NCBI GenBank assembly: GCA_009909035.1
Contig: JAAAOB010000156.1
Location: 1 to 64,000 of the forward strand
Length of the DNA stretch: 64,000 nucleotides
Reading direction: 5' to 3'
DNA from: Bacteroidota bacterium
GTDB taxonomy: Bacteria; Bacteroidota; Rhodothermia; Balneolales; Balneolaceae
The notes under the pieces were generated by a model, which saw nothing but the letters and a program-made list of their open reading frames with translations, was not told the DNA's origin and did no database searches. Shown here piece after piece: positions 45,078 through 54,692 of the stretch (position 1 is its first letter; every line of letters begins with the position of its first letter). Made by a program: the position numbers and the translations under genes.

Positions 45078-45602
45078 TCACCCCTCCTGCATCGATTCCT
45101 CCTCCGGGGCATCGTCCACTTCGCTTACCCAGGACATCGAACCATACTCATCCGCTATCATTTGCTGAAAATTTTCAGCCGTTTCACGAGACTCAAATCG
45201 TCCGATCCGAACCCTGTACCAAATATTGCCGGTAGAAGGTGTTCCATATGCTACGACAGAGGTCTCTTCATACCCGCGATTTTGCCACTCCTGGGCCTGT
45301 CGTTCTGCTTTATCCTGTGACCTCCAGGCTTCTACCTGAACTACAAAGTTGCCGCTATCAGAAAAATCAAATTCTGTGCTCTGCTCCTCTTCCTCCTGTT
45401 GAGCCGCGGCAATACTATCCGCCCTGGCCTGCTCAATACTATCCTGCCTCATCTGCTCGAGCTCTGCCTGGTACGCCTGCTCAAGTGAATCTTGTACAGC
45501 CTGTTCTTCTGTCTGGGTGTCGACCTCTTCTTCTTGTCCGCAAGCCTGTAAAAATGCAACGGCCACGAAGATAGCGGTAAAGGTGATCAACAAATTTTTC
45601 AT
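45078..45602 (-). CDS. SPOR-domain lipoprotein
   Basis: About 174 residues from MKNLLITFTAIF (ATG at 45602, preferred to the track start). Lipobox LQAC, then an acidic/Gln-rich low-complexity linker (DSIEQARADSIAAAQQEEEE). The C-terminal SPOR domain (about 90-160) reads GNFVVQVEAWRSQDKAERQA, then WYRVRIGRFESRETAENFQQ. SPOR domains bind denuded peptidoglycan glycans, often at the septum. It forms its own unit with a terminator downstream. Confidence 0.88.
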   Translation of the reverse strand: MKNLLITFTAIFVAVAFLQACGQEEEVDTQTEEQAVQDSLEQAYQAELEQMRQDSIEQARADSIAAAQQEEEEQSTEFDFSDSGNFVVQVEAWRSQDKAERQAQEWQNRGYEETSVVAYGTPSTGNIWYRVRIGRFESRETAENFQQMIADEYGSMSWVSEVDDAPEEESMQEG

Positions 45603-45831
45603 ATGTAAAGTCAATTGAAATGGATGTTTGAACCTAATTACAACATATAATATAAAATAAATTTACGAGAATCGTTGCAGGGAAGGTGTAGGTAACGTAA
45701 AGAAACAGACTGCCGGACACTCTTCAGAAAAAACGGGTGTTTAACGAATGGATTAAATTCACTATTTTAAATAGACTGAATTTAAATAAGTACAGTGAAC
45801 TGCCCTTGCGGTTCATAGATGAAGGATCTGA

Positions 45832-46872
45832 ATGCTGCTTGTTGTTGACAATATTGAAAAATCGTTTGAAAAAGGTAACCCTGTTGTAAAACAGGCGACC
45901 TTCCATGTCGGAAAAGACGAAATTTTTGCACTTCTCGGGCCCAGTGGTTGCGGAAAAACAACAACATTGCGGCTCATTTCAGGGTTTGAAAAGCCTGATG
46001 ATGGGTACGTGATGCTGAACGGACACATCCTTTCCTCAACCGCAACCCACATGCCGCCCCAAAAACGGGGCATCGGGTTTGTATTCCAGGATTATGCACT
46101 GTTTCCCCATATGACCGCTCTTCAAAATGTGGCGTTTGGCCTGAAAGATCTGCCGAAGCATAAACGAAACGTATTCGCTGAAGAGGTCCTGTGCCGTACC
46201 GGTATGGGAGAGTTTAAAGATCGCAGCCCGGCTGAACTGTCGGGGGGGCAGCAGCAGAGAGTAGCCCTGGCGCGGGCGATTGCACCTGAGCCGGAGTTGA
46301 TCCTTCTTGACGAACCGTTTTCGAATCTTGACGCCATGCTCCGTACCGTTACAAGAAAAGAGGTGCGGTCAATCATCAAAAAGGCCCGGATGAGTGCGGT
46401 GCTTGTAACGCACGACCAGGAAGAGGCGCTCTCCTTTGCAGATCGTGTGGGGGTAATGAACGAGGGACGCATTGAACAGATCGGCACTCCTGAGGAGGTC
46501 TACTATGAACCGAAAACAAAGTTCGTGGCACAATTCCTGGGGAAAACAAATATTTTTGAGGCTGACGTTGACGGCAGCGATTTTGTGAATACCAATCTTG
46601 GGATGATGCAGCTCAATTGCCGGGCGCGCGGCCACATCACCTGCTCAATCCGGCCGGAACATCTGACCATCGAAAAACCAAACGGCACGTCGGATGAATC
46701 GAACCTTGGGATTATAGCCGCCAGAGAGTTTAAAGGCCACGATATTACCTATCACGTTGAATTTGGAGACGATCGGTATATTGTACATACCGACAACCGC
46801 GTGATCTTTGAGCCCAGCGATGAAGTGGTTGTGAAGCCGTTGGAGCCGGCAGTAGTGCTAAAGAATTCCTGA
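45832..46872 (+). CDS. ABC transporter ATP-binding protein (Fe3+/polyamine/sulfate-type with TOBE domain)
   Basis: A 346-residue ATPase with Walker A GPSGCGKTT, signature LSGGQQQRVALARAIA, Walker B LILLDEPFSNLDAM, switch VTHDQEEALSFADR, and a C-terminal TOBE domain (about 240-340). The build is that of FbpC/PotA/CysA-class importers. No permease or binding-protein gene is adjacent, so it is an orphan subunit whose partners lie elsewhere. The next genes are regulatory. Confidence 0.9.
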   Translation: MLLVVDNIEKSFEKGNPVVKQATFHVGKDEIFALLGPSGCGKTTTLRLISGFEKPDDGYVMLNGHILSSTATHMPPQKRGIGFVFQDYALFPHMTALQNVAFGLKDLPKHKRNVFAEEVLCRTGMGEFKDRSPAELSGGQQQRVALARAIAPEPELILLDEPFSNLDAMLRTVTRKEVRSIIKKARMSAVLVTHDQEEALSFADRVGVMNEGRIEQIGTPEEVYYEPKTKFVAQFLGKTNIFEADVDGSDFVNTNLGMMQLNCRARGHITCSIRPEHLTIEKPNGTSDESNLGIIAAREFKGHDITYHVEFGDDRYIVHTDNRVIFEPSDEVVVKPLEPAVVLKNS

Positions 46873-46987
46873 ATGAATAGTTCACGTGAGGGGTGTCGTG
46901 AATCGCCGGCTAAGTTAAACAGATATCGCAGACGCCAGGCAAAACAACTGCACCGTGGCCGTGACGCATTGATTTTAGGCGAAAGAA

Positions 46988-47986
46988 TTAATGGTCAACG
47001 GGACTGCAGAGAAGAGAAAATGTTATCCCTTTTTCAAGGCTGTTTTCGGTCAGCATAATTGCGGCATTTCTGCGCTCTGCCATTAACTGCGCAAGGCTAA
47101 GGCCTATTCCCATGTTGTTTGCTTTCGTAGTTACGAACGGAAAGTAGAGGCTGTCTACCACATCTTCGGGAATTGGGTTCCCGGCGTTCGTGATAGATAT
47201 CTGCCGATTCGAACGAATGGTAACAATAACAGGATCGTCTTTTGCCGACGGGTGTTCTGCTGCATTATTTAAAAGCAGCGAAAGTATTCGCGACAGTTCC
47301 GCCGGGTTAAATGCAAACTTGCTGTCTGAGTGATCGTGAATCGTCACCCTGTTGCGAAATGAAGCCGGGTAGGAGAGAAGCAAATCGTTGACCAGGTGGA
47401 CAACGCTGGAGGTGGTGGCCGCGGGACTGTCATCCACAAATGCTTCGGCATGGTGAAGAAGTTCAAGTTCATCCATAATTTCAAACAGGTAGTCGAGCCC
47501 CTCGCCTACTTTGGCAAGTTTTCGTTGATCTTCCTCATTTTTCACTTCTTCTACCTTTTCAAGATATCCCTGCATCCCGGTCATGGGCGATCGCAGGCGA
47601 TGCACGAGAACGGCAATCATATTACGTATCATAAACAGGGTTTGACTATCCGGAATCGAGGAGGGTTGTTTTAGTACCACTTTCGTATATAATTTATTGT
47701 TCCAGTAAAATTCAGCTGGTTCAGGCACCAGCCACCGTTTGTTAAAAAAAGCGAGGTTTTTCTTGATACCGGACGTCTCGAAATGGACAATATTTTCCAG
47801 TTTTTCGCCGGAGGGATTGAACGATCCGCAGGCGGCCAATACGACCTCGTTTGTGGCAGTGATCAAATCCGTTTCATTCTCCACGATAAAGACCGGATCG
47901 GTAACATCCGATAGAATCGACCGAAGAGATGTAATTGTACGTTTTTTCATTACCTGGTCACCTGTCGAAATTAATCCTATCTCCAT
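46988..47986 (-). CDS. Histidine kinase with PAS-like sensor
   Basis: A 332-residue kinase with a PAS-like region (about 20-110; SDVTDPVFIVENETDLITAT), a DHp helix with VHRLRSPMTGMQGYLEKV (His in an atypical H-R-L-R-S-P context), and an HATPase domain (N box LSRILSLLLNNAAEHPS, G box NNMGIGLSLAQLMAERRNAA). No TM helix, so it is cytoplasmic. The internal Met at about residue 13 (MKKRTITSL) may be the real start. The NtrC-type regulator 2.3 kb away is the likely partner. Confidence 0.85.
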   Translation of the reverse strand: MEIGLISTGDQVMKKRTITSLRSILSDVTDPVFIVENETDLITATNEVVLAACGSFNPSGEKLENIVHFETSGIKKNLAFFNKRWLVPEPAEFYWNNKLYTKVVLKQPSSIPDSQTLFMIRNMIAVLVHRLRSPMTGMQGYLEKVEEVKNEEDQRKLAKVGEGLDYLFEIMDELELLHHAEAFVDDSPAATTSSVVHLVNDLLLSYPASFRNRVTIHDHSDSKFAFNPAELSRILSLLLNNAAEHPSAKDDPVIVTIRSNRQISITNAGNPIPEDVVDSLYFPFVTTKANNMGIGLSLAQLMAERRNAAIMLTENSLEKGITFSLLCSPVDH

Positions 47987-48556
47987 TATGATGCTGATCT
48001 AATTAGAACGTCTGCACGATTTTACAACGTCTGTGATATTAAGAAAACCAGTGTATTGGTAGCTCTTTCCTTAATTATCAGCCCGGAGATGCTTTGCTTA
48101 AATTAGAAAATGTCTCTGGAAAAATTTGCCTGCAAGCGGTTAATTCTGCACCTGTAATGTATATAGAATTCAGGTGGTTTTCGTATTGCCATTGCGCTTT
48201 ACTATCCGGCAGTCTGTGGATAGGCACAGCCTTTGGATAAGCTATATTCTGCCGGAAATTCTGATTTCTTATTTGTGAGCGTAGATTTTCTCAGATGATT
48301 TTTCTCCTGATTAGCTGCTAAATCAACAGTATGGCGTCGGCTGTAATGGAACGGACCTGTCAAAGTCCGAAGATGCACGTCCTGTCTTTTTTGAACAAAT
48401 GAAGCGGCCGAACACGCCGGCCTTTTATGATAATGGTACGTTACCCTGGCTGCATTGGCAGCCGGAGCAGTGACAACACAACCGGCTGAGCGTTCTACCG
48501 GAAGCTACAATACAACATTCCGGTTTTATCGTCTGCTCCATATAAAAAAGCTTGTC
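47987..48556. other. Non-coding spacer with small hairpins
   Basis: No gene supported. Visible dyads are CACCTG...CAGGTG near 48150, GGCCG-N7-CGGCC followed by TTTT (48406-48426), and GGCTGC-N3-GCAGCC near 48450. None is clearly a terminator for the sigma gene on the minus strand. Confidence 0.45.
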
Positions 48557-49324
48557 TTAGACATGACTGTAGTACGCTTCCTCGCTCATCAGGTCTTCCC
48601 GCAGCTGAACCAGGAGTTTACCGACAATTTGAGAGATCCGTGCTTCCGAGAGGTCAACGAGCATTGCAATTTCACTCATCGTCATATCTTCATAGTAGTA
48701 GAGCGTCAAAATCAGGCGATCCCGTTCATCAAGCTGACCGATTTTTCGTTTCAGACGTTCCGCCAGTTCTTTTTTCTCAAGGTTGGTGTCAGGGGTCTCG
48801 CAGTCAGGATCGGCGTGGATCTCGTAATAGGTGCTGTCATCTTCATTGAAGGTATTGTCTAACGAGAGAGCATTTCGCTGCTGAACATAGGTAAGAAGCT
48901 GATGATACTCTTCAACGGTCATATCCAGTTCATGAGCAATCTCTTCCTCTCCGGGCTCTCGTCCCAGCTCCTGTGATTTTTGACGGATTACCTGTTGCAC
49001 CCGGCCATAGTTTTTTCTCTGTTTTCGGGGAAGCTGATCAATTTTCCGGAGATAGTCGATAACACTGCCGCGGATTCTGTAGTAGGCGAATGTATTAAAC
49101 TGGATATTTTTAGTGTGATCATAGCTGTCGAGAGCCTGGATGAGCCCGCTGATTCCTGCACTTTCAAGATCTTCTCTCTGTGTCAGCGGCTGATCGGGGC
49201 GGTTAATTTTACCGATTATGCTTCGGATCAGGGGCATGGACTTGGTGATGATTTTATTTCGAAGCCCTTGAACAGGTTTTTCGCAGTAGCTTTCAACAAT
49301 TGTCTGTAACGATTGATTTTCCAT
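48557..49324 (-). CDS. FliA/WhiG-type RNA polymerase sigma factor
   Basis: A 255-residue group 3 sigma factor with region 2 (REDLESAGISGLIQALDSYD, FNTFAYYRIRGSVIDYLRKI), region 3 (GREPGEEEIAHELDMTVEEY) and region 4 (RDRLILTLYYYEDMTMSEIA, VDLSEARISQIVGKLLVQLR). It resembles sigma-28 (FliA) and other motility or stress sigma factors. No flagellar structural gene is in the window. A FlgM-like small protein gene lies 2.8 kb upstream and a partner-switching module 4 kb downstream; either could control it. Confidence 0.9.
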   Translation of the reverse strand: MENQSLQTIVESYCEKPVQGLRNKIITKSMPLIRSIIGKINRPDQPLTQREDLESAGISGLIQALDSYDHTKNIQFNTFAYYRIRGSVIDYLRKIDQLPRKQRKNYGRVQQVIRQKSQELGREPGEEEIAHELDMTVEEYHQLLTYVQQRNALSLDNTFNEDDSTYYEIHADPDCETPDTNLEKKELAERLKRKIGQLDERDRLILTLYYYEDMTMSEIAMLVDLSEARISQIVGKLLVQLREDLMSEEAYYSHV

Positions 49325-50234
49325 GACGTTCGATTTTTAAATGGGAATTGTATTTCAGATTTATTTTTGACTGTAGATTATTTTGTCGCTTTGATATACA
49401 GTGTCACAAGTTTGGTGCCAATCATTAGAAATTGTTAAGGAAAGAGAATGGCGAGGCGCCCTGTTATGAAAAATTCCGGTATCAGAGGAGAGTGAAGCGA
49501 TCAACATTCATCAAGAGTTGGACTGTCTATAGTCACGCTATTAGAGAAGAAATAGATCACTCCTGATCGAATTCTTGTACTGAATATTGAATTTTTTGAA
49601 AATTACGATCACGATAATAGAAAGGAGAAACAGGCCGGGACCTTGAGGACTTAATCTCTTGAAATCTTCAAATAACAGTGTTTGAAGCAATTAAAGGCGG
49701 ATTTACATGAGGGTGGTGAGTGAATGAACCCCGGTAGAACGAGTGAGATGGGAGAAGCGGATGAATGATTTTACCGGGAACATGTAAATCCGGGAGCTCT
49801 GCAGAAACCACTCCCGGTGATGGTATGTTATGGACAATCAGCTGTCGGTGAGACGAACCAGGGTCCGTGAAAAATGGAATAGAAAAAAAATTGAAAAATA
49901 TTTTTAATTATTCTCAACCTTCGCCGGAAAGGGGTCATTTTTTTCTATCGCTGAGTATAATTTTCCGTTCAGCGACATATTTTTCCGCCCGGGCGGCTAT
50001 AATTTCATTTCTATCCGCAGATCAATCGTCATCGTACGGGCCCGTGTAGTGTTCAATATATTGCGTTATTCAGGATGATATATAAATAGAATCGAGCCGG
50101 GCGTTCAAGGAAATCAAGCCGGGGTGCAGGAAATGGTGAAGGTAGGGAACCCTGAAACCGGACACGATATGTATCATGAGCCGTATCAGAATCGATACCC
50201 ATTCGGCGTACGGGAGGGGAGAGCCGCCGGTGGG
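49325..50234. other. Long non-coding spacer with nested hairpins
   Basis: About 900 bases between the NtrC-type gene and the sigma gene. The small ORFs at 49867 and 50124 have no coding character. Stable dyads cluster at 49699-49817 (listed separately), and CGCTGA-N14-TCAGCG lies near 49950. Unusually long for a non-coding gap that does not consist of known repeats. Confidence 0.5.
49699..49817. ncRNA. Nested hairpin element, candidate structured RNA or regulatory site
   Basis: GGATTTACATG (49699-49709) pairs perfectly with CATGTAAATCC (49781-49791). Inside it CCCGGTA pairs with TACCGGG. Directly after, CCGGGAG (49790-49796) pairs with CTCCCGG (49811-49817), sharing bases with the first helix. 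The alternatives are mutually exclusive, as in a switch. Strand and function unknown; on the minus strand it would be in the upstream region of the sigma gene. Confidence 0.35.
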
Positions 50235-51647
50235 TTAATCCAGGTTTTTGAGCTTATTCCGAATGGTACGGTCGGATATGCCGAGAAGTTTGGAGGCCTC
50301 TTTTTGATTGCCCTGGGTATATTCGAGTGTTTTTTTGATCATATGGAGCTCCATATCCTCGATCGACATAATCGGCATGTCAGAGAGAACTTCACGGCTT
50401 AGTTCATCGTCTACACTCGAAAAGAGCTGATTATCTATATGATCGATTGTGATTTCGGGCTCTTCGTTAGAAAGGATAACCCCGCGGTGAATTTTGTTAT
50501 CCAGTTCCCGAACATTCCCGCGCCACTCCAGCTGCATGAGTTGGTCCATCAGTTCGTCACTGATTCTCTTTTCACCGAGTTCATACCGTTTTGCATAGCG
50601 TTCAGTAAAATAGTTGGCTAATAATGGAATATCACCTTTGCGATGTCTCAGCGGCGGTATCGTAATTGGGAAAACATTCAGGCGGTAGTAGAGATCTTCC
50701 CGGAATTCTCCTTCAGCAATCGCCTGGCCGATGTTCCGGTTTGATGTGGCGATGATGCGCACATCGGCTTTCACCGGTTTTTGACTGCCAACGCGGTAAA
50801 ACTCTTTCTCTTGTAAGACCCGGAGAAGTTTGGCCTGTACGTTTATTTCTATTTCGGTAATCTCATCCAGCAGCAGAGTGCCTCCGTTGGCTTCATCAAA
50901 AGCTCCTTTCCGGTCGTCTGTTGCTCCGGTGAAGGAGCCTTTGATATGGCCAAAGAGGGTGCTTTCCACCAACTCAGTGGGAAGATTTGCACAGTTTATC
51001 TTTATATACGGTGCATTGGCTCTGTCGCTGTTCATGTGGATCTGATGAGCGAAAACTTCTTTGCCTGTTCCGCTCTCCCCCTGGATCATGACGGGAGCAT
51101 CATTTTTGGCAATTTTGGGGAGGATTCGCAGAAGTTTTTTTACGTTGGGATCATTGCCCACGAACTTCATTTCATCATCCAGCTCTTCTTTATTCAGGTG
51201 TTTCACATGCTCGGTTTTCTCACGCTCTTTTTTGCGGGGAGATTTTTTCCTGCCCGCAGACGTTCCCGGCTCTTTCTCATCGGGATCGGCCTTAAAGTAG
51301 CGTTCAACCCTGAATATAATCTCTTTAGCCTTAAACGGCTTTGTAATGTAGTCGTAAGCTCCTTTACGAAGTGCATTTACGGAGTGCTGAATATTTCCGA
51401 ACCCGGTAATCATAATCACGCCGGTGTCGGGGTGATGTTCCTTTACAAATGCAAGGATTTCATCACCGGTCATCTCGTTCATTTTTACATCGGTAATTAC
51501 CAGGTCAACCTCGTTTTCCTGGAGATACTCTGTTGCTTTGACCGGATTATCGAAGGCCACCGTGTCGAAATCATTGTCTGAAAGGTGCTCATCCATGAAG
51601 CCCAGCAGGAGCTTGTCATCATCCAGCAATAGTATTTTTCCTTTCAT
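50235..51647 (-). CDS. NtrC-family sigma-54 response regulator
   Basis: A 470-residue protein with a receiver domain (1-115; LLLDDDK acidic pocket, phospho-Asp in DLVITDVKMNE, Lys in YDYITKPFKAKE) and a basic linker (GRKKSPRKKEREKTEH). The AAA+ domain has GESGTGKE, GSFTGA and LLLDEITEIE, and the Fis-type HTH is NQKEASKLLGISDRTIRNKL. The sigma-54 contact loop reads GSFTGA instead of the usual GAFTGA. It is likely phosphorylated by the cytoplasmic histidine kinase encoded downstream. Targets unknown; possibly motility or envelope genes given the FliA neighbour. Confidence 0.93.
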   Translation of the reverse strand: MKGKILLLDDDKLLLGFMDEHLSDNDFDTVAFDNPVKATEYLQENEVDLVITDVKMNEMTGDEILAFVKEHHPDTGVIMITGFGNIQHSVNALRKGAYDYITKPFKAKEIIFRVERYFKADPDEKEPGTSAGRKKSPRKKEREKTEHVKHLNKEELDDEMKFVGNDPNVKKLLRILPKIAKNDAPVMIQGESGTGKEVFAHQIHMNSDRANAPYIKINCANLPTELVESTLFGHIKGSFTGATDDRKGAFDEANGGTLLLDEITEIEINVQAKLLRVLQEKEFYRVGSQKPVKADVRIIATSNRNIGQAIAEGEFREDLYYRLNVFPITIPPLRHRKGDIPLLANYFTERYAKRYELGEKRISDELMDQLMQLEWRGNVRELDNKIHRGVILSNEEPEITIDHIDNQLFSSVDDELSREVLSDMPIMSIEDMELHMIKKTLEYTQGNQKEASKLLGISDRTIRNKLKNLD

Positions 51648-52064
51648 AAGCTATGAGGTCGATTGTTTAATATTTGGTATGCCCGGACGCAGAGCTGATG
51701 TATCGTGAGCTGTGACGGTTTCATAGATGTAAACTGAAACACCAAAGGGTATTGCAGCAGGAATCCATAATCCCGCACAGTTTGATTTATGTCAATGATT
51801 GTTACTATGTCTTTCAGCTGGTTTCCCAGCTCTTGAACTATTGGGCATCAGCAACACAGTGGGCTGCTTTTTAGTCATTGCCAAACTGATTGAAAACCGT
51901 CTTCAAATTCAGACCCACGATACCCAAATAAACTTAAGAAATAAAAGTTAATTAAAAATAAGAACAATATTTACCGTGGCATTTACAAAAGAAGAGGGAT
52001 TTAAGAGTAATCAGGTCTTTTTATACCTGTTCAATCTCCGGTGTATCAAGATAGGGGTAAAATG
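51648..52064. other. Spacer upstream of the NtrC-type gene
   Basis: About 400 bases without a gene; AT-rich around 51920-51980. It should hold the promoter of the response regulator gene. No repeat or structured element stood out. Confidence 0.4.
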
Positions 52065-52100
52065 AAAAAACCCGTCAAAGAGTTCTTTCGACGGGTTTTT
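52065..52100 (-). terminator. Strong rho-independent terminator of the FlgM-like gene
   Basis: AAAAAACCCGTC, a 13-nt loop, then GACGGGTTTTT. Read on the minus strand it follows the stop of the small gene at 52133 by about 30 bp and ends in a T tract. The A tract on the other side would let it work in both directions. Confidence 0.85.
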
Positions 52101-52132
52101 ATAAAAATTATGAGCTTATACAGCTCCGAAAA

Positions 52133-52498
52133 CTATCCCAGAATTTTATACGCAATGTCTTCCCAGACGTCCGGGCTATTTAATAGTTTACCAATTTCAG
52201 TTTCGCTCGCTGCTTTTTCAGAAACGGCCTTTGCGGACCGGTACAATGAAATCTTCGCCTTCATTTGTTTCAATTTATTATTCGATTCTTCGTTAAGCTT
52301 ATCCATTTCACGTTTGGCATGGGGCTGATCATTACTGCTAATGCAATCGGATTGCTCCATTATCTTTCCTGATACTCTAAGACCGTGCTCCCGATCCCGG
52401 AGACCCTGAATCGATATATGATCATTCGCTCCATCAGACGTAAGACGATCGCCGTTGATAGAATCTAAAATTTCGTCGATATCTACAGTCGTATTCAT
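52133..52498 (-). CDS. Small acidic protein, possible FlgM-like anti-sigma factor
   Basis: A 121-residue, hydrophilic, Asp/Ser-rich protein. The N-terminal half is low in order-promoting residues. The C-terminal half is helical: NNKLKQMKAKISLYRSAKAV, then the end EIGKLLNSPDVWEDIAYKIL. FlgM proteins are disordered with a C-terminal sigma-28-binding helix pair of similar pattern (...I-A-x-x-[IL]-L). The nearby FliA-type sigma gene supports this, but the similarity is weak and it could be an unrelated small protein. It has its own strong terminator. Confidence 0.45.
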   Translation of the reverse strand: MNTTVDIDEILDSINGDRLTSDGANDHISIQGLRDREHGLRVSGKIMEQSDCISSNDQPHAKREMDKLNEESNNKLKQMKAKISLYRSAKAVSEKAASETEIGKLLNSPDVWEDIAYKILG

Positions 52499-53120
52499 AA
52501 GTGTGTCCGTTTTAACGTTTCATGCGTTATGGCAGTGGGTTGCTGCACAACTCTTTATATGAAATCGGAAGTTGTTGTTCGAGTTAAGGTACATCAGTTG
52601 ATTTTTATCCGCTTGATTTCGTTATCGACTGCCAATAACCAAGATTAAGTTAGAATTAGCAATATGAGAATCTTATAATATTTATCGAGTAACGTAGTTT
52701 CGGCACGGTTATAATCGTATGTGAGCCATGCATGTCCTTCGTTTGACGTTCGTTTAAAAAAAGGGAACTCGACAGACGTCCGCTCGTCAGGTTAAACAGC
52801 ATGTCGATAACTGCCTGCCGGCAGAAGATGTTCCCTTTCAGAATACAAGATCCAACATAAAATTGTCGGATCGTTTTATGATATCAACGGGAAAATTTAG
52901 ATAAGATAGCCCGTTTTTAAATTACATTGCTGTGTTATCGCTGAGTTACGCAAATGAAACGCTGAGTTGCGCTGAGCATCCGCGGGAATCTGCGTTATAC
53001 ACTGCGAAAATCTGCGCGATACATTCAAACAAGATTGCCGCTTAACATACTGTTCAAGGGATTGATTTTATTCAATTTAAATGAACAATAAATTAAAATT
53101 CGGGGTAGCTTTTCGAAGTT
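52499..53120. other. Spacer with degenerate dispersed repeats
   Basis: No gene. Around 52930-53020 lie short tandem-like phrases (CGCTGAGTTACGC, CGCTGAGTTGCGCTGAG, CGCGGGAATCTGCG, ATCTGCGCGATACA) of a kind repeated between genes in many environmental bacteria. The remainder is AT-rich and featureless. Confidence 0.45.
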
Positions 53121-54245
53121 TTACCGTGGATCAAAAGCTTGCTCAAGGTCCTTTATGATGTCATCGGGGTGTTCCAGTCCTACACTAATACGAATCAGAG
53201 TGTTTGGAGTGATCGAGCCTTCTCCTTCACTGCTCTGTCGATGCTCCCATGTGGTTTCCACACCTCCCAGGCTTGTGGCACGCTTGATTAGCTTTGACCG
53301 GCCCACAATATCTATGGCATCTTGCTGATTACCCTCGATAAGAAAGGAGATCATTCCCCCAAAACCACTCATCTGTTTTTTGGCAATATCATGTCCGCTG
53401 TGAGACTCAAGGCCCGGGAAGTGCACGAGTTTTACACGGCTGTGATCATCCAGAAATGAGGCAACACGCAGAGCGTGTTCGTTATGGCCCCGCATCCGGT
53501 ACGCCAGCGTTCGCGAGCTTCGGCTCAGCATCCAGCAGTCCTGTGGCGATGGAACAGCTCCCCCCATCTGCTGTATTGTGCGCACCCGGCTGGTAAATTC
53601 ATTCTGCCGGGCAAAGATGAGCGCCCCTCCAAGGATATCACTATGGCCGCCAAAATATTTTGAGGTAGAGTGCAGAACCACATCCACACCCAGTTGCAGC
53701 GGAAGCTGGTTGAACGGTGTTGGCCAGGTGTTGTCGGCCACCGTCAGGAGGCCTTTCGATTTCGCCAGTTGAGCCACGGCAGAAATGTCTGTAATTTTCA
53801 TCAACGGGTTGGATGGTGTTTCAATCCAGATCAGTTTTGAGTCCGGAGTCATCGCCTGTTCAATGTGTTTGAGGGAGGTCATATCGATGAAACTGGCCTT
53901 CAACCCCCATCGCATCATGATGTCGTTCACCATTTTCCGGTTGCCCGCGTAGACATCTTCCGGAAGAATCACGTGGTCTCCGGGATTGAGTCCCTGCAGG
54001 AGAGCCGCTCCCGCCGCGATTCCTGACGAGAAAGCCATTGCCGTTTCTCCCTCTTCGAGATCGGCTATGAGATGTTCAAATTGAAGCCGGTTTGGATTTG
54101 CAAGGCGCGTGTAGTGCAGATCGCTGCTGTTGCGTCCGGCTGCGCCAATCTCATAAATCGTACTGGGTGAAATGGGCGGAATAATCGCCTTGGATGGATT
54201 GTGGATTTCAAGCCCGGAATGGATCGCTTTGGTTTCAAAACGCAT
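53121..54245 (-). CDS. Cys/Met-metabolism PLP enzyme (cystathionine gamma-synthase/lyase type)
   Basis: About 374 residues from the ATG at 54245 (MRFETKAIHSGLEIHNPSKA), the family start; the longer track ORF adds an unrelated leader. Fold-type I PLP enzyme with AFSSGIAAGAALLQGL, the Asp in LLTVADNTWPTPFNQLPLQL, and the Schiff-base Lys in VLHSTSKYFGGHSDILGG. SLGGVETTWEHRQ is the usual C-terminal motif. It may make cystathionine from an O-acyl-homoserine or act as a lyase; sequence alone does not separate them. No other sulfur-amino-acid gene is adjacent. Confidence 0.87.
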   Translation of the reverse strand: MRFETKAIHSGLEIHNPSKAIIPPISPSTIYEIGAAGRNSSDLHYTRLANPNRLQFEHLIADLEEGETAMAFSSGIAAGAALLQGLNPGDHVILPEDVYAGNRKMVNDIMMRWGLKASFIDMTSLKHIEQAMTPDSKLIWIETPSNPLMKITDISAVAQLAKSKGLLTVADNTWPTPFNQLPLQLGVDVVLHSTSKYFGGHSDILGGALIFARQNEFTSRVRTIQQMGGAVPSPQDCWMLSRSSRTLAYRMRGHNEHALRVASFLDDHSRVKLVHFPGLESHSGHDIAKKQMSGFGGMISFLIEGNQQDAIDIVGRSKLIKRATSLGGVETTWEHRQSSEGEGSITPNTLIRISVGLEHPDDIIKDLEQAFDPR

Positions 54246-54692
54246 AGTCTGTACCCTGTTGATGTGAATGTATGGTGGACGGATAATATAGGGATTACAA
54301 TCCATTGTTCGGAAGCTGGTACAAGACTTTCCGCTCCGCAGGACCCTGCCGGTACAATCGTAGAGTTGCGTCTATACTAAAATACGACCCGCCAGTAATC
54401 CTGTAAAACAGTCATGGTAATTATATAATGAATGTGCCGGTTACGATTCAAATTCTATAGCTGGTCTTTGGTTGAGTCTACTCTTGAGTAGTAACCATAT
54501 CTGCATTAAAACATTATAACCGTGAAAGTGAGAGTTATTCAAAATGTTTTTACTATTTTCCTGTCAGCAATTAAAGCAAAGCCCGGTACAACAGGCGGTA
54601 CTCCTGCTTGTTCAAAAGGCAAAAAAAAGATGCACGTGATTGTGCAGAGAGAGATGAAATAATGAAAATGACGGAATCAAAGAATAAAGCAA
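54246..54692. other. Divergent intergenic region
   Basis: About 450 bases between two divergent genes, so promoters in both directions are expected. AT-rich near 54420-54560. A short dyad GCGGAAGC...CTTTCCGC lies at about 54310-54335. Confidence 0.4.

Noticed and set aside
42279-52498. Flagellar gene cluster
   Set aside because: Only regulators are present; no flagellin, hook, motor or export gene is seen, so the motility link stays a possibility.
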